From Tetzosporium hominis (GTDB lineage: Bacteria > Bacillota > Bacilli > Bacillales_A > Planococcaceae), in NCBI RefSeq assembly GCF_002265435.1, contig NZ_NOKQ01000187.1:145748-209747 (forward strand): a DNA stretch of 64,000 nucleotides, written 5' to 3'. The first letter of the stretch is position 1; each line of letters opens with the position of its first letter. Below the pieces are notes generated by a model. That model was given only the letters and a program-made list of their open reading frames with translations. It ran no database searches and was not told the DNA's origin. A program made the position numbers and the translations under genes. This document shows, in pieces, positions 1 to 8,392 of this stretch.

Positions 1-546
1 TTCCGCTCCTGCACCATAAATGACACGACCTGCTGGAATGAAATTGAGAGAAACGAGCTCTTGATAGAACTTTTCAAACCATTCGTTGCGTTTTTCTTCA
101 GTCTTTTCAACGCTAGCAAGACCCGTCGCATTTCGCAAAGCGATCTGCTCGTAGAACAATTCCAATGGTTTTTCAATTACAGATAAAGGTCGTGTGATCT
201 CACCAGTTTGTGCTTTTTCTGGATCATCGATTGCACTACGGTATTCTTCGTCAATGCGCACGACAGCTACTTTCTTGTCCCAATCGATTGAGACAATTTG
301 CCCAAGGCCACGGGCTGGGAATTTAGGGTCTTCTTTTACAGTAAGAACAACGAAGTCTCCTGCTTGGAGTGTCTTTTTCTCGGTGTCTTTAAATGAGTAG
401 CGATCAATCATGACCAGGCGAGATACGCCTTTATGAGTCAATTTCATATCGGGTGTTACGGGGTGAACCTGAGGAAATTGTTTGATAGCTTCATTGAGCT
501 GTTGGATTGCTGCTTGTTGGTTTTGAAGAGTTGATGGTGAGACCAT
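1..546 (-). CDS. nrdJ: Vitamin B12-dependent (class II) ribonucleotide reductase, N-terminal part
   Basis: The first 182 codons of a protein running off the left edge. It begins at an ATG behind a good GGGAGGAA ribosome binding site. The start MVSPSTLQNQQAAIQQ and the segment FIPAGRVIYGAGAE near residues 169-182 match adenosylcobalamin-dependent ribonucleotide reductases, whose conserved IPAGR motif opens the catalytic barrel. The enzyme makes deoxyribonucleotides in the cytoplasm without needing oxygen. The catalytic cysteines lie outside the window, so the assignment rests on the N-terminus and on the NrdR operator just upstream. A class I enzyme is unlikely because the N-terminal extension is different. 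Confidence 0.85.
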   Translation of the reverse strand, partial: MVSPSTLQNQQAAIQQLNEAIKQFPQVHPVTPDMKLTHKGVSRLVMIDRYSFKDTEKKTLQAGDFVVLTVKEDPKFPARGLGQIVSIDWDKKVAVVRIDEEYRSAIDDPEKAQTGEITRPLSVIEKPLELFYEQIALRNATGLASVEKTEEKRNEWFEKFYQELVSLNFIPAGRVIYGAGAE

Positions 547-581
547 GTAAATTCCTCCCGAAATAAGTTCTATGATTATTG

Positions 582-634
582 ACACAATATATAGTGTATA
601 TCCAAATGATAAAGCACTATATATTGAATGTCTA
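582..634 (-). promoter_or_regulatory. nrdJ promoter with tandem NrdR boxes
   Basis: Box one at 582-597 reads ACACAATATATAGTGT, a perfect match to the NrdR palindrome ACAC-W-ATATAT-W-GTGT. Box two at 614-629 (GCACTATATATTGAAT) matches at 13 of 16 positions. Their starts are 32 bp apart, close to three helical turns, as in known NrdR operators. On the minus strand a TAGACA -35 (629-634) and a TATCAT -10 (606-611) are separated by 17 bp. Box two therefore lies in the spacer and box one lies over the start site, so binding should repress. NrdR itself is not in the window. Confidence 0.85.
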
Positions 635-708
635 GTTAGAACCTCGCAGATTTTCAAGATGAATCTTTGAACCTATTTCGGTGAAATTCCATAGCCCAGA
701 AGTGGCGA

Positions 709-1542
709 TTATTTTCTAAAATTCCATTCATCCGAACGATACCTTGTGTCTGCAAGGTTTTCAACATATTTCTGCTGTTCAGGAGTTAAAGAAAAAGAAG
801 TCAGTTGAATATTTAGTGCCGATTCAAAGCCGTTTTTAAAGGCAGGAATGCACTGCTCAACCTTAATTGTCTTTGATATAATTTTGTTAATAGAGACAGC
901 TTTTTGACTTAATCGCTCTTTTACTTTTTGACGTTTCTCTTCCGATTCATAAGAAAAACAATTTAAATATTTATCTTCATCAAGATCAATTAGAATAGCA
1001 CCGTGTTGTAAAATAACTCCTTTCTGTCGTGTTTGAGCAGAACCTGCTACTTTCTTCCCTTCAACTACTAATTCATACCAAGAAGGAGCATCAAAACAGA
1101 CTGCTGATTTTGGTTGACTTAGAGCTTCACGTTGAGAATCAGACTCTGGAACAGAAAATTCCGCTTGAAGCCCCAGGTTCCGAAACCCTTGTAAAATCCC
1201 TTCACTGATGACGCGGTAGGCTTCTGTTACCGTCTTCGGCATATCCGGATAGTCTTCAGATACGATGACACTGTAAGTGAGTTCGTGTTCATGAAGAACC
1301 GCTCTACCTCCTGTTGGTCGACGCACAAATCCAAGCCCCATCTCTTTAACAGCTGGTAGATGGATATCTCGTTCTACTCGCTGAAAATAGCCAATGGAAA
1401 GCGCTGCTGGCTCCCACTGATAAAAGCGAATGACCGGTGGAATCAATCCTTCTGCATGCCATTCAAGCAATGCTTCATCTAAAGCCATATTGTAGGCGGC
1501 GTCTTGTTTGCCAGAATCAATAAAAATCCAGTTGTTTGTCAT
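709..1542 (-). CDS. lipM: Octanoyltransferase LipM
   Basis: 277 aa, the usual length for LipM, with a start behind GGAGG. It belongs to the biotin/lipoate ligase-like fold: [11 protein letters not shown] at residues 74-84 forms the acyl-binding loop, Cys149 (AVCFDAP) is the likely acyl-thioester nucleophile, and Lys163/Lys164 lie in GKKVAGSAQ. In B. subtilis LipM moves octanoyl from acyl carrier protein to the glycine cleavage H protein, the first step of lipoate assembly. It sits beside yqhL and the gcv operon as in B. subtilis, so the lipoylation enzyme is next to genes for the complex that needs it. A lipoate-protein ligase A role is less likely because of the cysteine and the synteny. Confidence 0.9.
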   Translation of the reverse strand: MTNNWIFIDSGKQDAAYNMALDEALLEWHAEGLIPPVIRFYQWEPAALSIGYFQRVERDIHLPAVKEMGLGFVRRPTGGRAVLHEHELTYSVIVSEDYPDMPKTVTEAYRVISEGILQGFRNLGLQAEFSVPESDSQREALSQPKSAVCFDAPSWYELVVEGKKVAGSAQTRQKGVILQHGAILIDLDEDKYLNCFSYESEEKRQKVKERLSQKAVSINKIISKTIKVEQCIPAFKNGFESALNIQLTSFSLTPEQQKYVENLADTRYRSDEWNFRK

Positions 1543-1620
1543 GAGGTTGCCTCCGTTTTGCGAGATTGTCGATTGAATCTCTTCAGTCTACTACTTATAA
1601 TAGAGGAAGAGAAGGGAGTA

Positions 1621-2010
1621 ATGAAGTTGTTAGAAATCGTATTAGGTATTTTAGGTGCTATCATTGTGTTCGGAATCTATACATTTTTTACAGGAATGAA
1701 AATGAAGAAGTCCGTCACTACGTTATCACAAGATGAATTTATTCAAGGGTATCGCAAAGCTCAATTAATTGATTGCCGTGAGCCAAAAGAATTTGAAGGC
1801 GGACATATTTTAGGAGCACGCAACATTCCTGCTAGCCAGATGCGCACTCGTATGAAAGAGATCCGTAAAGACAAGCCCGTCTATTTATATTGCCAAAGCG
1901 GTGCACGCAGCGCTCGTACTGCTATGACATTAAAAAAGAATGGCTATGATCAACTTTACCAACTAGATGGCGGCTTCCGCAAATGGACGGGTAAAATCAA
2001 GTCTAAATAA
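1621..2010 (+). CDS. yqhL: Membrane-anchored rhodanese domain protein YqhL
   Basis: 129 aa. The start at 1621 is chosen because AAGGGAG lies just upstream; an in-frame extension further upstream overlaps lipM and is not protein-like. Residues 5-22 form one transmembrane helix. The rest is a single rhodanese domain with the CRxPxEFxxGHI-type motif (DCREPKEFEGGHILGA) and the active-site loop LYCQSGARSART, which carries the persulfide-forming cysteine. It probably relays sulfane sulfur at the cytoplasmic face of the membrane; the acceptor is unknown. It is divergent from lipM and convergent with gcvPB, and ends at a shared terminator. Confidence 0.88.
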   Translation: MKLLEIVLGILGAIIVFGIYTFFTGMKMKKSVTTLSQDEFIQGYRKAQLIDCREPKEFEGGHILGARNIPASQMRTRMKEIRKDKPVYLYCQSGARSARTAMTLKKNGYDQLYQLDGGFRKWTGKIKSK

Positions 2011-2013
2011 CTT

Positions 2014-2048
2014 AAAACAAGGCTCGCCAGATGGCGAGCCTTTTTGTA
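2014..2048. terminator. Bidirectional terminator between yqhL and gcvPB
   Basis: GGCTCGCC and GGCGAGCC (2021-2040) form a strong hairpin followed by TTTTT on the plus strand. On the minus strand a weaker TTGTTTTAAG tract follows. It lies exactly between two convergent genes. Confidence 0.9.
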
Positions 2049-3506
2049 TTATTTTGTATAACGTAGTACCGGTTTACGAGCAGCTTTCGTTTCATCCAAA
2101 CGACCAATAACAGTCGTATGTGGTGCGTTTTGCACCTTTTCTGGATTTTCTTCTGTTTCTTTCGCAATTTGGATCATCGCGTCACAAAATGCATCAAGCG
2201 TCTCTTTTGATTCCGTCTCAGTTGGCTCGATCATCATTCCTTCTTCTACGTTTAGTGGGAAGTAGATCGTTGGTGGATGGTATCCGAAATCAAGCAGTCG
2301 TTTTGCCATATCAAGAGTACGAACGCCAAGTTTCTTTTGACGACGACCACTCAAGACAAATTCATGCTTACAGTGACGGTTGTACGGTAGGTCAAAGTAA
2401 GGCTCTAGACGACGCATCATATAGTTCGCATTGAGTACAGCGTATTCAGTTACAGCTTTCAAGCCGTCTGGTCCCATAGAGCGAATGTACGTATAAGCAC
2501 GAACATTGATCCCAAAGTTTCCGTAGAAAGGCTTCACTCGGCCAATTGCTTGTGGACGATCATAATCAAATGTATAGCGGTCGTCTTTCTTCACAAGAAC
2601 TGGAGCAGGTAAGAATGGAATCAAGTCTTTCTTTACACCAACAGGACCTGAACCTGGTCCACCACCGCCATGAGGGCCAGTGAACGTTTTGTGCAAGTTC
2701 AAGTGAACACAGTCAAAGCCCATATCTCCAGGTCGTGCTTTTGACATAACGGCATTCAAGTTCGCTCCGTCATAATACAATTTGCCCCCGACTCCGTGAA
2801 TGATACTCGCCATTTCTAATATGTGTTCTTCAAATAATCCTAGTGTATTCGGGTTTGTCAGCATAAGAGCAGCTGTATCGTCCCCTGCCACACGACGTAA
2901 ATCTTCTAAATCAACCAGACCATGTTCATCCGATTTTACAGTGATAGTCTCAAATCCCGCCACTGTAGCAGATGCTGGATTCGTTCCATGTGCTGAGTCT
3001 GGAACGATGACTTTTGTACGGTGATGGTCACCGTTTGCTTCGTGGAACGCACGAATCATCATAAGAGCTGTCCATTCACCGTGTGCACCAGCTGCCGGTT
3101 GTAACGTCACATCATCCATACCTGTGATTTCAATCAAGTGCTCTTGAAGATCGTACATCAATTCCATTGCACCTTGAACAGACGACTCATCTTGAAGTGG
3201 GTGTATGTTCGCAAAACCTGGGAAGCGTGCTACGCTCTCATTGATCTTCGGATTGTATTTCATCGTACAAGAACCTAATGGATAGAATCCTGAATCTACA
3301 CCATGGTTACGGTTCGACAACGCTGTATAGTGACGCATGATATCTAACTCTGATACTTCAGGAAGTTCAGCAGCTTCTTCGCGAACCATTCCTTCAGGTA
3401 ATAGAGAGGCTAAGTCCACTTCTGGAACATCTAAGTCTGGTAGGCTATAGCCAATACGACCTTCTGTTGAGATTTCAAAAATCAAGGGTTGGTTATCTTT
3501 ATGCAT
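2049..3506 (-). CDS. gcvPB: Glycine dehydrogenase (decarboxylating) subunit 2
   Basis: 485 aa, full length for the Firmicutes split P-protein. The PLP-binding lysine is Lys273 in [17 protein letters not shown], and [11 protein letters not shown] (170-180) and NPNTLGLFE (218-226) are typical. With GcvPA it decarboxylates glycine and passes the aminomethyl group to lipoyl-GcvH. The start codon overlaps the end of gcvPA by 8 bases, so the two subunits are probably translationally coupled. It is the last gene of the gcvT-gcvPA-gcvPB operon. GcvH is not in the window, which is normal for Bacillales. Confidence 0.97.
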   Translation of the reverse strand: MHKDNQPLIFEISTEGRIGYSLPDLDVPEVDLASLLPEGMVREEAAELPEVSELDIMRHYTALSNRNHGVDSGFYPLGSCTMKYNPKINESVARFPGFANIHPLQDESSVQGAMELMYDLQEHLIEITGMDDVTLQPAAGAHGEWTALMMIRAFHEANGDHHRTKVIVPDSAHGTNPASATVAGFETITVKSDEHGLVDLEDLRRVAGDDTAALMLTNPNTLGLFEEHILEMASIIHGVGGKLYYDGANLNAVMSKARPGDMGFDCVHLNLHKTFTGPHGGGGPGSGPVGVKKDLIPFLPAPVLVKKDDRYTFDYDRPQAIGRVKPFYGNFGINVRAYTYIRSMGPDGLKAVTEYAVLNANYMMRRLEPYFDLPYNRHCKHEFVLSGRRQKKLGVRTLDMAKRLLDFGYHPPTIYFPLNVEEGMMIEPTETESKETLDAFCDAMIQIAKETEENPEKVQNAPHTTVIGRLDETKAARKPVLRYTK

Positions 3507-4848
3507 AATAAGCCCCCACTTCCTGCACTAGTGCATCGATTTCTTCTTTTGTACGTTGCTCGGTCACGGCAATCAAGATGTGATCTTGCAAGTCTTTGTA
3601 ATAGGTTCCAAGGTGTAAGCCACCGATCATTTCTTTTTCAAGTAAATGTTTGTTTAAGCCTTCCACACTACCTGGAAGCTTCACTACGATTTCATTGAAA
3701 TGAGCGCCTGTGAAGACTACAGACAGTCCTGCTGCTTCAAATGCTTGTTTTGCATAAGCAGTTTTCGCGATATTTTGAATCGCCATTTCTTTTGTACCTT
3801 GCTTACCAAGAGCCGTCATCGCTACACTTGCTGCAAGTGCGTTCAAGGCTTGGTTGGAACAGATATTCGAAGTCGCTTTATCACGTCGGATGTGTTGCTC
3901 ACGAGCTTGAAGCGTCAATACGAATCCACGACGACCTTGGTCATCGGTTGTTTCTCCCACAAGTCGTCCAGGAACTTTACGCATCAATTTTCCTGATACT
4001 GCGAAATACCCACAGTGAGGTCCACCAAATGCTTCTGGAATACCGAATACTTGTGCATCACCGACAGTAATATCGGCACCGAACTTGCCAGGTGGTGTTA
4101 AGACACCTAATGCTAACGGGTTAGATGAGCTGACAAACAGAGCACCATGCTCATGTGTCATATCTGAGATTGTTTGCATGTCTTCGATTTGGCCGAAGAA
4201 GTTAGGATACTGAACCATCACGGCTGCGATTTCATCAGAAAGTTGCGATTTCAGCGCTTCTAGATCTGTCTTTCCGTCGTTATGAGGAACGACTTCAACT
4301 GCAATGTTTTGCCCATGTGCATACATTTTGACGACATCACGGTATTCCGGATGCACAGCTTCTGAGATCAAGATTTTTTTACGACGTGTGTGACCTGCAG
4401 CCAAGTTTCCTGCTTCTGCAAGTGCTGTACCGCCGTCATACATAGAAGAGTTCGCAAGTTCCATACCTGTTAATTCACAGATCATCGTTTGGAATTCAAA
4501 GATGGCTTGCAGCTCTCCTTGAGAGATCTCAGGCTGATACGGCGTGTATGCCGTATAGAATTCAGAACGTGAAATCACGTGGTCTACGATAGTTGGTTTG
4601 AAGTGATCATAGACACCAGCTCCTAAGAAAGAAGCGTAGTGACGGCTATCTGCATTTTTGCCAGCCATCTTTGTCAATTCTTTTAAAAGTGCCGTTTCGG
4701 ATTTAGCTGGTTTAATGGCATACTCGCCTTTAAAGCGTACTTTTTCTGGAATATCTGCAAACAGTTCATCAATGGATGATACACCGATTGTGTCGAGCAT
4801 TTCTTTTTGGTCTTGCTCTGTCATCGGCAAATAACGATGTTTGATCAT
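3499..4848 (-). CDS. gcvPA: Glycine dehydrogenase (decarboxylating) subunit 1
   Basis: 449 aa, full length. The N-terminus [18 protein letters not shown] and the stretch [19 protein letters not shown] (about residues 83-101) are characteristic of the alpha subunit, which lacks the PLP lysine and completes the active site built by GcvPB. It lies 16 bases downstream of gcvT with GAGGAG ahead of the start, and overlaps gcvPB by 8 bases. Expression should follow the glycine riboswitch upstream of gcvT. Confidence 0.97.
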   Translation of the reverse strand: MIKHRYLPMTEQDQKEMLDTIGVSSIDELFADIPEKVRFKGEYAIKPAKSETALLKELTKMAGKNADSRHYASFLGAGVYDHFKPTIVDHVISRSEFYTAYTPYQPEISQGELQAIFEFQTMICELTGMELANSSMYDGGTALAEAGNLAAGHTRRKKILISEAVHPEYRDVVKMYAHGQNIAVEVVPHNDGKTDLEALKSQLSDEIAAVMVQYPNFFGQIEDMQTISDMTHEHGALFVSSSNPLALGVLTPPGKFGADITVGDAQVFGIPEAFGGPHCGYFAVSGKLMRKVPGRLVGETTDDQGRRGFVLTLQAREQHIRRDKATSNICSNQALNALAASVAMTALGKQGTKEMAIQNIAKTAYAKQAFEAAGLSVVFTGAHFNEIVVKLPGSVEGLNKHLLEKEMIGGLHLGTYYKDLQDHILIAVTEQRTKEEIDALVQEVGAYYA

Positions 4849-4864
4849 AATAGAGTCGCTCCTC

Positions 4865-5941
4865 TTATTTTTGTCGTTTGTAGAATGGTGTCGGGATAAT
4901 TACCGCTTTTAATTGTTTCCCACGAATTTCAACAGTCAGCTCTTGTCCAATTTCGCCAAGCTCGGATTTAATTAAGGCTAAGCCAATATTTTTCTTTAGA
5001 GTTGGTGACTGAGTTCCTGTTGTTACTTCTCCTACCACTTGACCATCAACTAGTACTGGATAGCCATGACGCGGGATCCCTTTGTCAATCATTTCAATAC
5101 CTACAAGTTTGCGAGGTTTCCCTTTTGCAACAATGGCATCTTTACCAATGAAAGATTCTTTGGCAGTCTTCACAGCAAAACCGATACCTGCCTCTAGTGG
5201 AGAAATGTCTTTTGAAAGCTCTTGTCCGTAAAGTGGCAAGCATGCTTCAAAGCGAAGAGTATCTCGAGCACCAAGACCCGCTGGAACCAAGCCATGCGGA
5301 GCTCCTGCTTCAAGTAACTTCGTCCAGAGTTCTGGTAACGCTGCATTGCGTGCGTACAATTCGAAGCCGTCTTCTCCCGTGTATCCAGTACGTGAGATGA
5401 TGACGTCTTGTCCGGCCACTTGACCTTCTGTAAAGGTAAAGAATTTCACTGCTTGTAAATCTTTCTCTGTAAGAGGCTGAAGGATATCTACCGCAACAGG
5501 TCCTTGCAAAGCAAGAAGTCCCCATTCAGCTGATTGATCGTCGATTTGAACATCGCCTGTCACATGCTCTTTCATCCAAGCAACATCTTTGTCGATGTTA
5601 GAAGCATTGACAACAAGCAAAAAGCGTTTAGGACCAAATTTGTAAACAAGTAGATCATCTACTGTCCCACCATCTTCATAGCACATTGCTGCATACATTG
5701 CTTTTCCTTCGACCAGCTTCGATACATCGTTAGTAACGAGATGTTGAATGAACGCCTCGCTATCAGCACCTGTGACCCAGACTTCTCCCATGTGGGATAC
5801 GTCAAATAATCCAGCTTTCGTACGAACTGCTTCATGCTCTTCTTTGATACTTGAAAATTGAACAGGTAATTCCCAACCACCAAAATCTATTGTTTTGGCA
5901 CCATAACTTGCATACAGGTCATAAAGGGGTGTTCGTTGCAT
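4865..5941 (-). CDS. gcvT: Aminomethyltransferase (glycine cleavage T protein)
   Basis: 358 aa, close to the usual 362-365. It opens with [24 protein letters not shown] and carries the folate-site motif [11 protein letters not shown] (about 185-195) and [18 protein letters not shown] (about 223-240). It releases ammonia from the aminomethyl-lipoyl arm of GcvH and forms 5,10-methylene-THF. It is the first gene of the operon, directly downstream of the glycine riboswitch and its terminator, with GGAGGAACTGAG before the ATG. Confidence 0.97.
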   Translation of the reverse strand: MQRTPLYDLYASYGAKTIDFGGWELPVQFSSIKEEHEAVRTKAGLFDVSHMGEVWVTGADSEAFIQHLVTNDVSKLVEGKAMYAAMCYEDGGTVDDLLVYKFGPKRFLLVVNASNIDKDVAWMKEHVTGDVQIDDQSAEWGLLALQGPVAVDILQPLTEKDLQAVKFFTFTEGQVAGQDVIISRTGYTGEDGFELYARNAALPELWTKLLEAGAPHGLVPAGLGARDTLRFEACLPLYGQELSKDISPLEAGIGFAVKTAKESFIGKDAIVAKGKPRKLVGIEMIDKGIPRHGYPVLVDGQVVGEVTTGTQSPTLKKNIGLALIKSELGEIGQELTVEIRGKQLKAVIIPTPFYKRQK

Positions 5942-5987
5942 CTCAGTTCCTCCTTCAATGAATTCATAGTATTGTGAATTTTTCGCA

Positions 5988-6140
5988 TAAAAAAAGACAG
6001 CAACCCAATTTTCCGGGCTCTGTCCTAGTATCTGAAAGTTCAGAGGTGCGTCCAGTACGAGTCTTTTTGCCTGAGAGATTCATGTTTTCACACTTGCTCC
6101 TTCGGCGACGCATATAGCGTTCTCTCCCCGTACGTTCATC
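5988..6140 (-). promoter_or_regulatory. Glycine riboswitch with terminator, gcvT leader
   Basis: On the minus strand GGGGAGAGA (6121-6129), GCCGAAGGAGCAAG (about 6095-6108) and GAATCTCTCAGGC (6069-6081) are the conserved glycine-aptamer blocks, closed by GTACG/CGTAC as P1. Downstream, CTCTG (6041-6045) can pair with CAGAG (6018-6022). That same CAGAG belongs to the 5' arm of the GACAG...CTGTC terminator hairpin (5996-6024), which is followed by seven U. Glycine binding should favour the first pairing and read-through, the ON behaviour known for gcvT leaders. Only one full aptamer is visible; the second is reduced to a short stem. Confidence 0.93.
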
Positions 6141-6242
6141 CGCCAATTATGCTGTTTTCAATACCTACATCCTAACATTGTAGAATTGAAAACGCAATCT
6201 ATTTCTGTTTTTTAGCTTATACACGAACTTTTTACAAATTAA

Positions 6243-6776
6243 TCACTTGGAATGTTCGCCTTTTAGTCGATTCACTTGGAAGGAACAGTATTCGGTAATC
6301 TGCCTGAGGGTCTTCCCTTCTGTACGAATCACTACATGAGCTGCCTTCTTGTAAAATGGGAGGCGTTCATAATATAAAGCCTCAATTTCTTCACGCGTGC
6401 TCCTTTGAACAATGGGACGATTCTTATCACGATGGATCCGCATCCAAATATCAGGAAACACAGCATTTAAGAACAAAACCAATCCGGTTTTTCTCATTAT
6501 TTTTCGATTTTCTTCTGAAATAGCCACTCCGCCACCCGTTGAAATGATACAGAATTCATCTCGAAAAGACTTCAAAAATTCGGTTTCTAATTTCCTGAAG
6601 TATGGCTCTCCATGCTTTTCAAATATTTCTGGAATGGTCAATCCTTGCTGTTTGACGATTTCCTTATCCATATCGTAAAAAGGAATTCGGAGAGCAAAAC
6701 TCAACCGTTTTCCAATAGCCGTTTTCCCACACCCCATGAATCCGACCAAATACACTTTCTTCATAGACTCACTCAT
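6243..6776 (-). CDS. aroK: Shikimate kinase
   Basis: 177 aa, normal length. Walker A is GFMGCGKT at residues 12-19, the shikimate-binding DxD is YDMDKE (Asp35, Asp37), Arg61 lies in YFRKLE, STGGGVA covers 79-85, and the lid carries DKNRPIV. It phosphorylates shikimate at the 3-OH in chorismate synthesis. The start touches the comGG stop codon with no gap, so the gene probably receives read-through and coupled translation from the comG operon; a promoter of its own was not found. An alternative start at the second Met (6764) would be four residues shorter. Confidence 0.93.
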   Translation of the reverse strand: MSESMKKVYLVGFMGCGKTAIGKRLSFALRIPFYDMDKEIVKQQGLTIPEIFEKHGEPYFRKLETEFLKSFRDEFCIISTGGGVAISEENRKIMRKTGLVLFLNAVFPDIWMRIHRDKNRPIVQRSTREEIEALYYERLPFYKKAAHVVIRTEGKTLRQITEYCSFQVNRLKGEHSK

Positions 6777-6965
6777 TTACTTCAATTTGTTTTTTTCAGT
6801 ATACACTATCCAAAGCTGTTGCGCTTTGTCACTATAAATTTTTTCCATAGAGTGATAGTAACTGAGCTTAGAAACATAGTTAGCACTTGTGAGCAAGACA
6901 ATCGTTAGAAGAAGATGTAGGAACAGTAATGTGAAGGGTAAAATAAAGCCTCTTTCACGGAACAT
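6777..6965 (-). CDS. comGG: Short ComGG-like competence protein
   Basis: 62 aa from an ATG with AAAAGGA about 10 bases upstream; it overlaps comGF by 11 bases. The start RERGFILPFTLLFLHLLLTIVLL is a short basic segment and one membrane helix in the arrangement of a minor pseudopilin, without the +5 glutamate, as in ComGG. B. subtilis ComGG has about 124 residues, so this is roughly half length and lacks most of the globular part. The family is inferred from position as the last comG gene and from the N-terminus. It could be functional but reduced, or decaying. Confidence 0.65.
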   Translation of the reverse strand: MFRERGFILPFTLLFLHLLLTIVLLTSANYVSKLSYYHSMEKIYSDKAQQLWIVYTEKNKLK

Positions 6966-7425
6966 ACAACAGCGTTTCCTTTTTATAAGTGACTCCCGAT
7001 AAAGCCGTAATCTCCATCTGTAACTTGTTGTCACCGATTAAAATCCTGCACGACTGGACTTCAAGTAGTACAGGTTCGTTTCCTGCACCATTTACTGTCT
7101 TTCGAAAGCGGTCTCCTACTTTCTCATAGCGTATAGAAGCTCCAGCACTATCCATTACGACAGAACAGCTCCCTAGATAGTTCCGAACATTACTAGATGA
7201 GTGGAGTACTTCTTGGAATTCCAGCCAAAAGGAGTCGACCTGCTGAACGTAAGGGTCGGCAAACTTTGAAGTGGTGGCTGCTGTAGATGCAATAACTGTC
7301 ACTAACAAAGATAAGCTAGATAAAGAGATGACGAGCTGCAACAGCTGGTCTAGTAGAGAAAAGCCTTGCTGTGAATTTACTTGGAGATACACGAAATTTC
7401 GTCCGGACCTCTTGCCACACACCAT
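6955..7425 (-). CDS. comGF: Competence minor pseudopilin ComGF
   Basis: 156 aa from the ATG at 7425, chosen because AAGGGGGAG lies a few bases upstream; a TTG at 7440 would add five residues. The prepilin signal is SQQGFSLLDQLLQLV, with cleavage expected after Gly21. An aspartate (Asp26) stands where most pseudopilins have glutamate at +5. One hydrophobic helix follows, then a globular domain containing two cysteines (GSCSVV and QSCRIL). It is a minor part of the competence pseudopilus that brings DNA to the membrane. It overlaps comGE by about 50 bases. Confidence 0.82.
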   Translation of the reverse strand: MVCGKRSGRNFVYLQVNSQQGFSLLDQLLQLVISLSSLSLLVTVIASTAATTSKFADPYVQQVDSFWLEFQEVLHSSSNVRNYLGSCSVVMDSAGASIRYEKVGDRFRKTVNGAGNEPVLLEVQSCRILIGDNKLQMEITALSGVTYKKETLLYVP

Positions 7426-7655
7426 AACTCCCCCTTCCAATAACTCGTATACACTACTCCGTCATTTTCCCAGCTAGCAGGATGGGGTAGCAGACGATTG
7501 AGTTCATAGTGGGCTTGTGCATCTGAACTTGCCCGAGTAGCATCTGATAAAGTCGCTGACATTTGCATTAGTAGTGGAATCACTAACGAAATGAAGACGA
7601 GTAAACAAGTGAATCCCACCAAAGCTTCCAATGTACTGAATCCTTTATCCATCAA
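7377..7655 (-). CDS. comGE: Competence minor pseudopilin ComGE
   Basis: 92 aa. A very short leader, MMDKG, precedes the prepilin motif FSTLEALVGF with the +5 glutamate (Glu10). One transmembrane helix follows (about residues 11-32), then a small periplasm-facing domain with the segment LPHPASWENDGVVYTSYW. It fits ComGE, the minor pseudopilin between ComGD and ComGF, in length and position. It overlaps comGD by 11 bases and comGF by about 50, typical for this tightly coupled operon. Either of the two leading Met codons could be the start. Confidence 0.8.
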   Translation of the reverse strand: MMDKGFSTLEALVGFTCLLVFISLVIPLLMQMSATLSDATRASSDAQAHYELNRLLPHPASWENDGVVYTSYWKGELWCVARGPDEISCISK

Positions 7656-8085
7656 AACGGACTCGTCCTTTTCCTATATATAGCGTTAACGTGATTTTTC
7701 CTGAAGTTGTAGTAAAGTAACAAGTTCCAAAATTCACTACATTTCCAGTTGATGAGTACTCGATTGTCTTTAAATAAGAGCTTGATAAAAACTGAACTGT
7801 CTCCGGAAACAAGACCGTTTTTATCGTTTTGAATTGCGCGGTCATCGTATATTTTGATTCCGCATAGAAAAAACGGATTACTACTGGCGTATGAAGTTCA
7901 AGAGCTATTGCTTGAGCAGCAAGCAAGTCTTGTTCTAGTAATAAGAAGAACTGAGCCTCTTCAAGTTTGATAGACTGACGATATGCAATGGAATTTGCGA
8001 TGACTATACTCGATGTTAGAAGTGCTAGAATTAACAGAACTTCAATTAATGTAAAACCCGTCTCCCCCTTAGTCTTCTTTGACAC
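7645..8085 (-). CDS. comGD: Competence minor pseudopilin ComGD
   Basis: 146 aa, normal for ComGD. The prepilin motif is KGETGFTLIEVLLILALL, with cleavage after Gly10 and the +5 glutamate at residue 15. The helix is followed by a beta-rich domain ending in FTTTSGKITLTLYIGKGRVRFDG, a pseudopilin-type C-terminus. It is processed by the prepilin peptidase ComC, which lies elsewhere, and joins the competence pseudopilus. It overlaps comGC by 17 bases. Confidence 0.88.
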   Translation of the reverse strand: MSKKTKGETGFTLIEVLLILALLTSSIVIANSIAYRQSIKLEEAQFFLLLEQDLLAAQAIALELHTPVVIRFFYAESKYTMTAQFKTIKTVLFPETVQFLSSSYLKTIEYSSTGNVVNFGTCYFTTTSGKITLTLYIGKGRVRFDG

Positions 8086-8380
8086 CGATGACTCCAGCCA
8101 CTATATCAAGTTCTGTTCCATCAGGACAGACTAGATTGGAATCTTTTACGAATCCTTCAGACACTAGATCAGCAAGCTCCGGTTTTTTCTTAAATTCTAG
8201 TTTATAGGCTTCTACTTGTGACGTCAGCATGGTTTTATATGCTTCACACCCTTTTGAGTCGATAGTAGCCGTATGACGAGCAATATTTGGGATTGTAACT
8301 AATAATAATACTGAGATGATCAACAACACGACCATCATTTCCACTAAAGTAAACCCCTTATTCGATAACCATTTTTTCAT
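8069..8380 (-). CDS. comGC: Competence major pseudopilin ComGC
   Basis: 103 aa, typical length. The motif is NKGFTLVEMMVVLLIISVLLL with cleavage after Gly9 and +5 glutamate Glu14. Cys45 (SKGCEAYKT) and Cys85 (NLVCPDGTE) are the pair that forms the intramolecular disulfide in B. subtilis ComGC. The mature protein polymerises into the pseudopilus across the cell wall. Clear SD (AGGAGGAA) before the ATG. Confidence 0.96.
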   Translation of the reverse strand: MKKWLSNKGFTLVEMMVVLLIISVLLLVTIPNIARHTATIDSKGCEAYKTMLTSQVEAYKLEFKKKPELADLVSEGFVKDSNLVCPDGTELDIVAGVIGVKED

Positions 8381-8392
8381 TATTTATTCCTC

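Noticed and set aside
5964..6146. 60-aa ORF on the minus strand upstream of gcvT
   Set aside because: It lies wholly inside the glycine riboswitch and its terminator; no ribosome site and no protein-like pattern.
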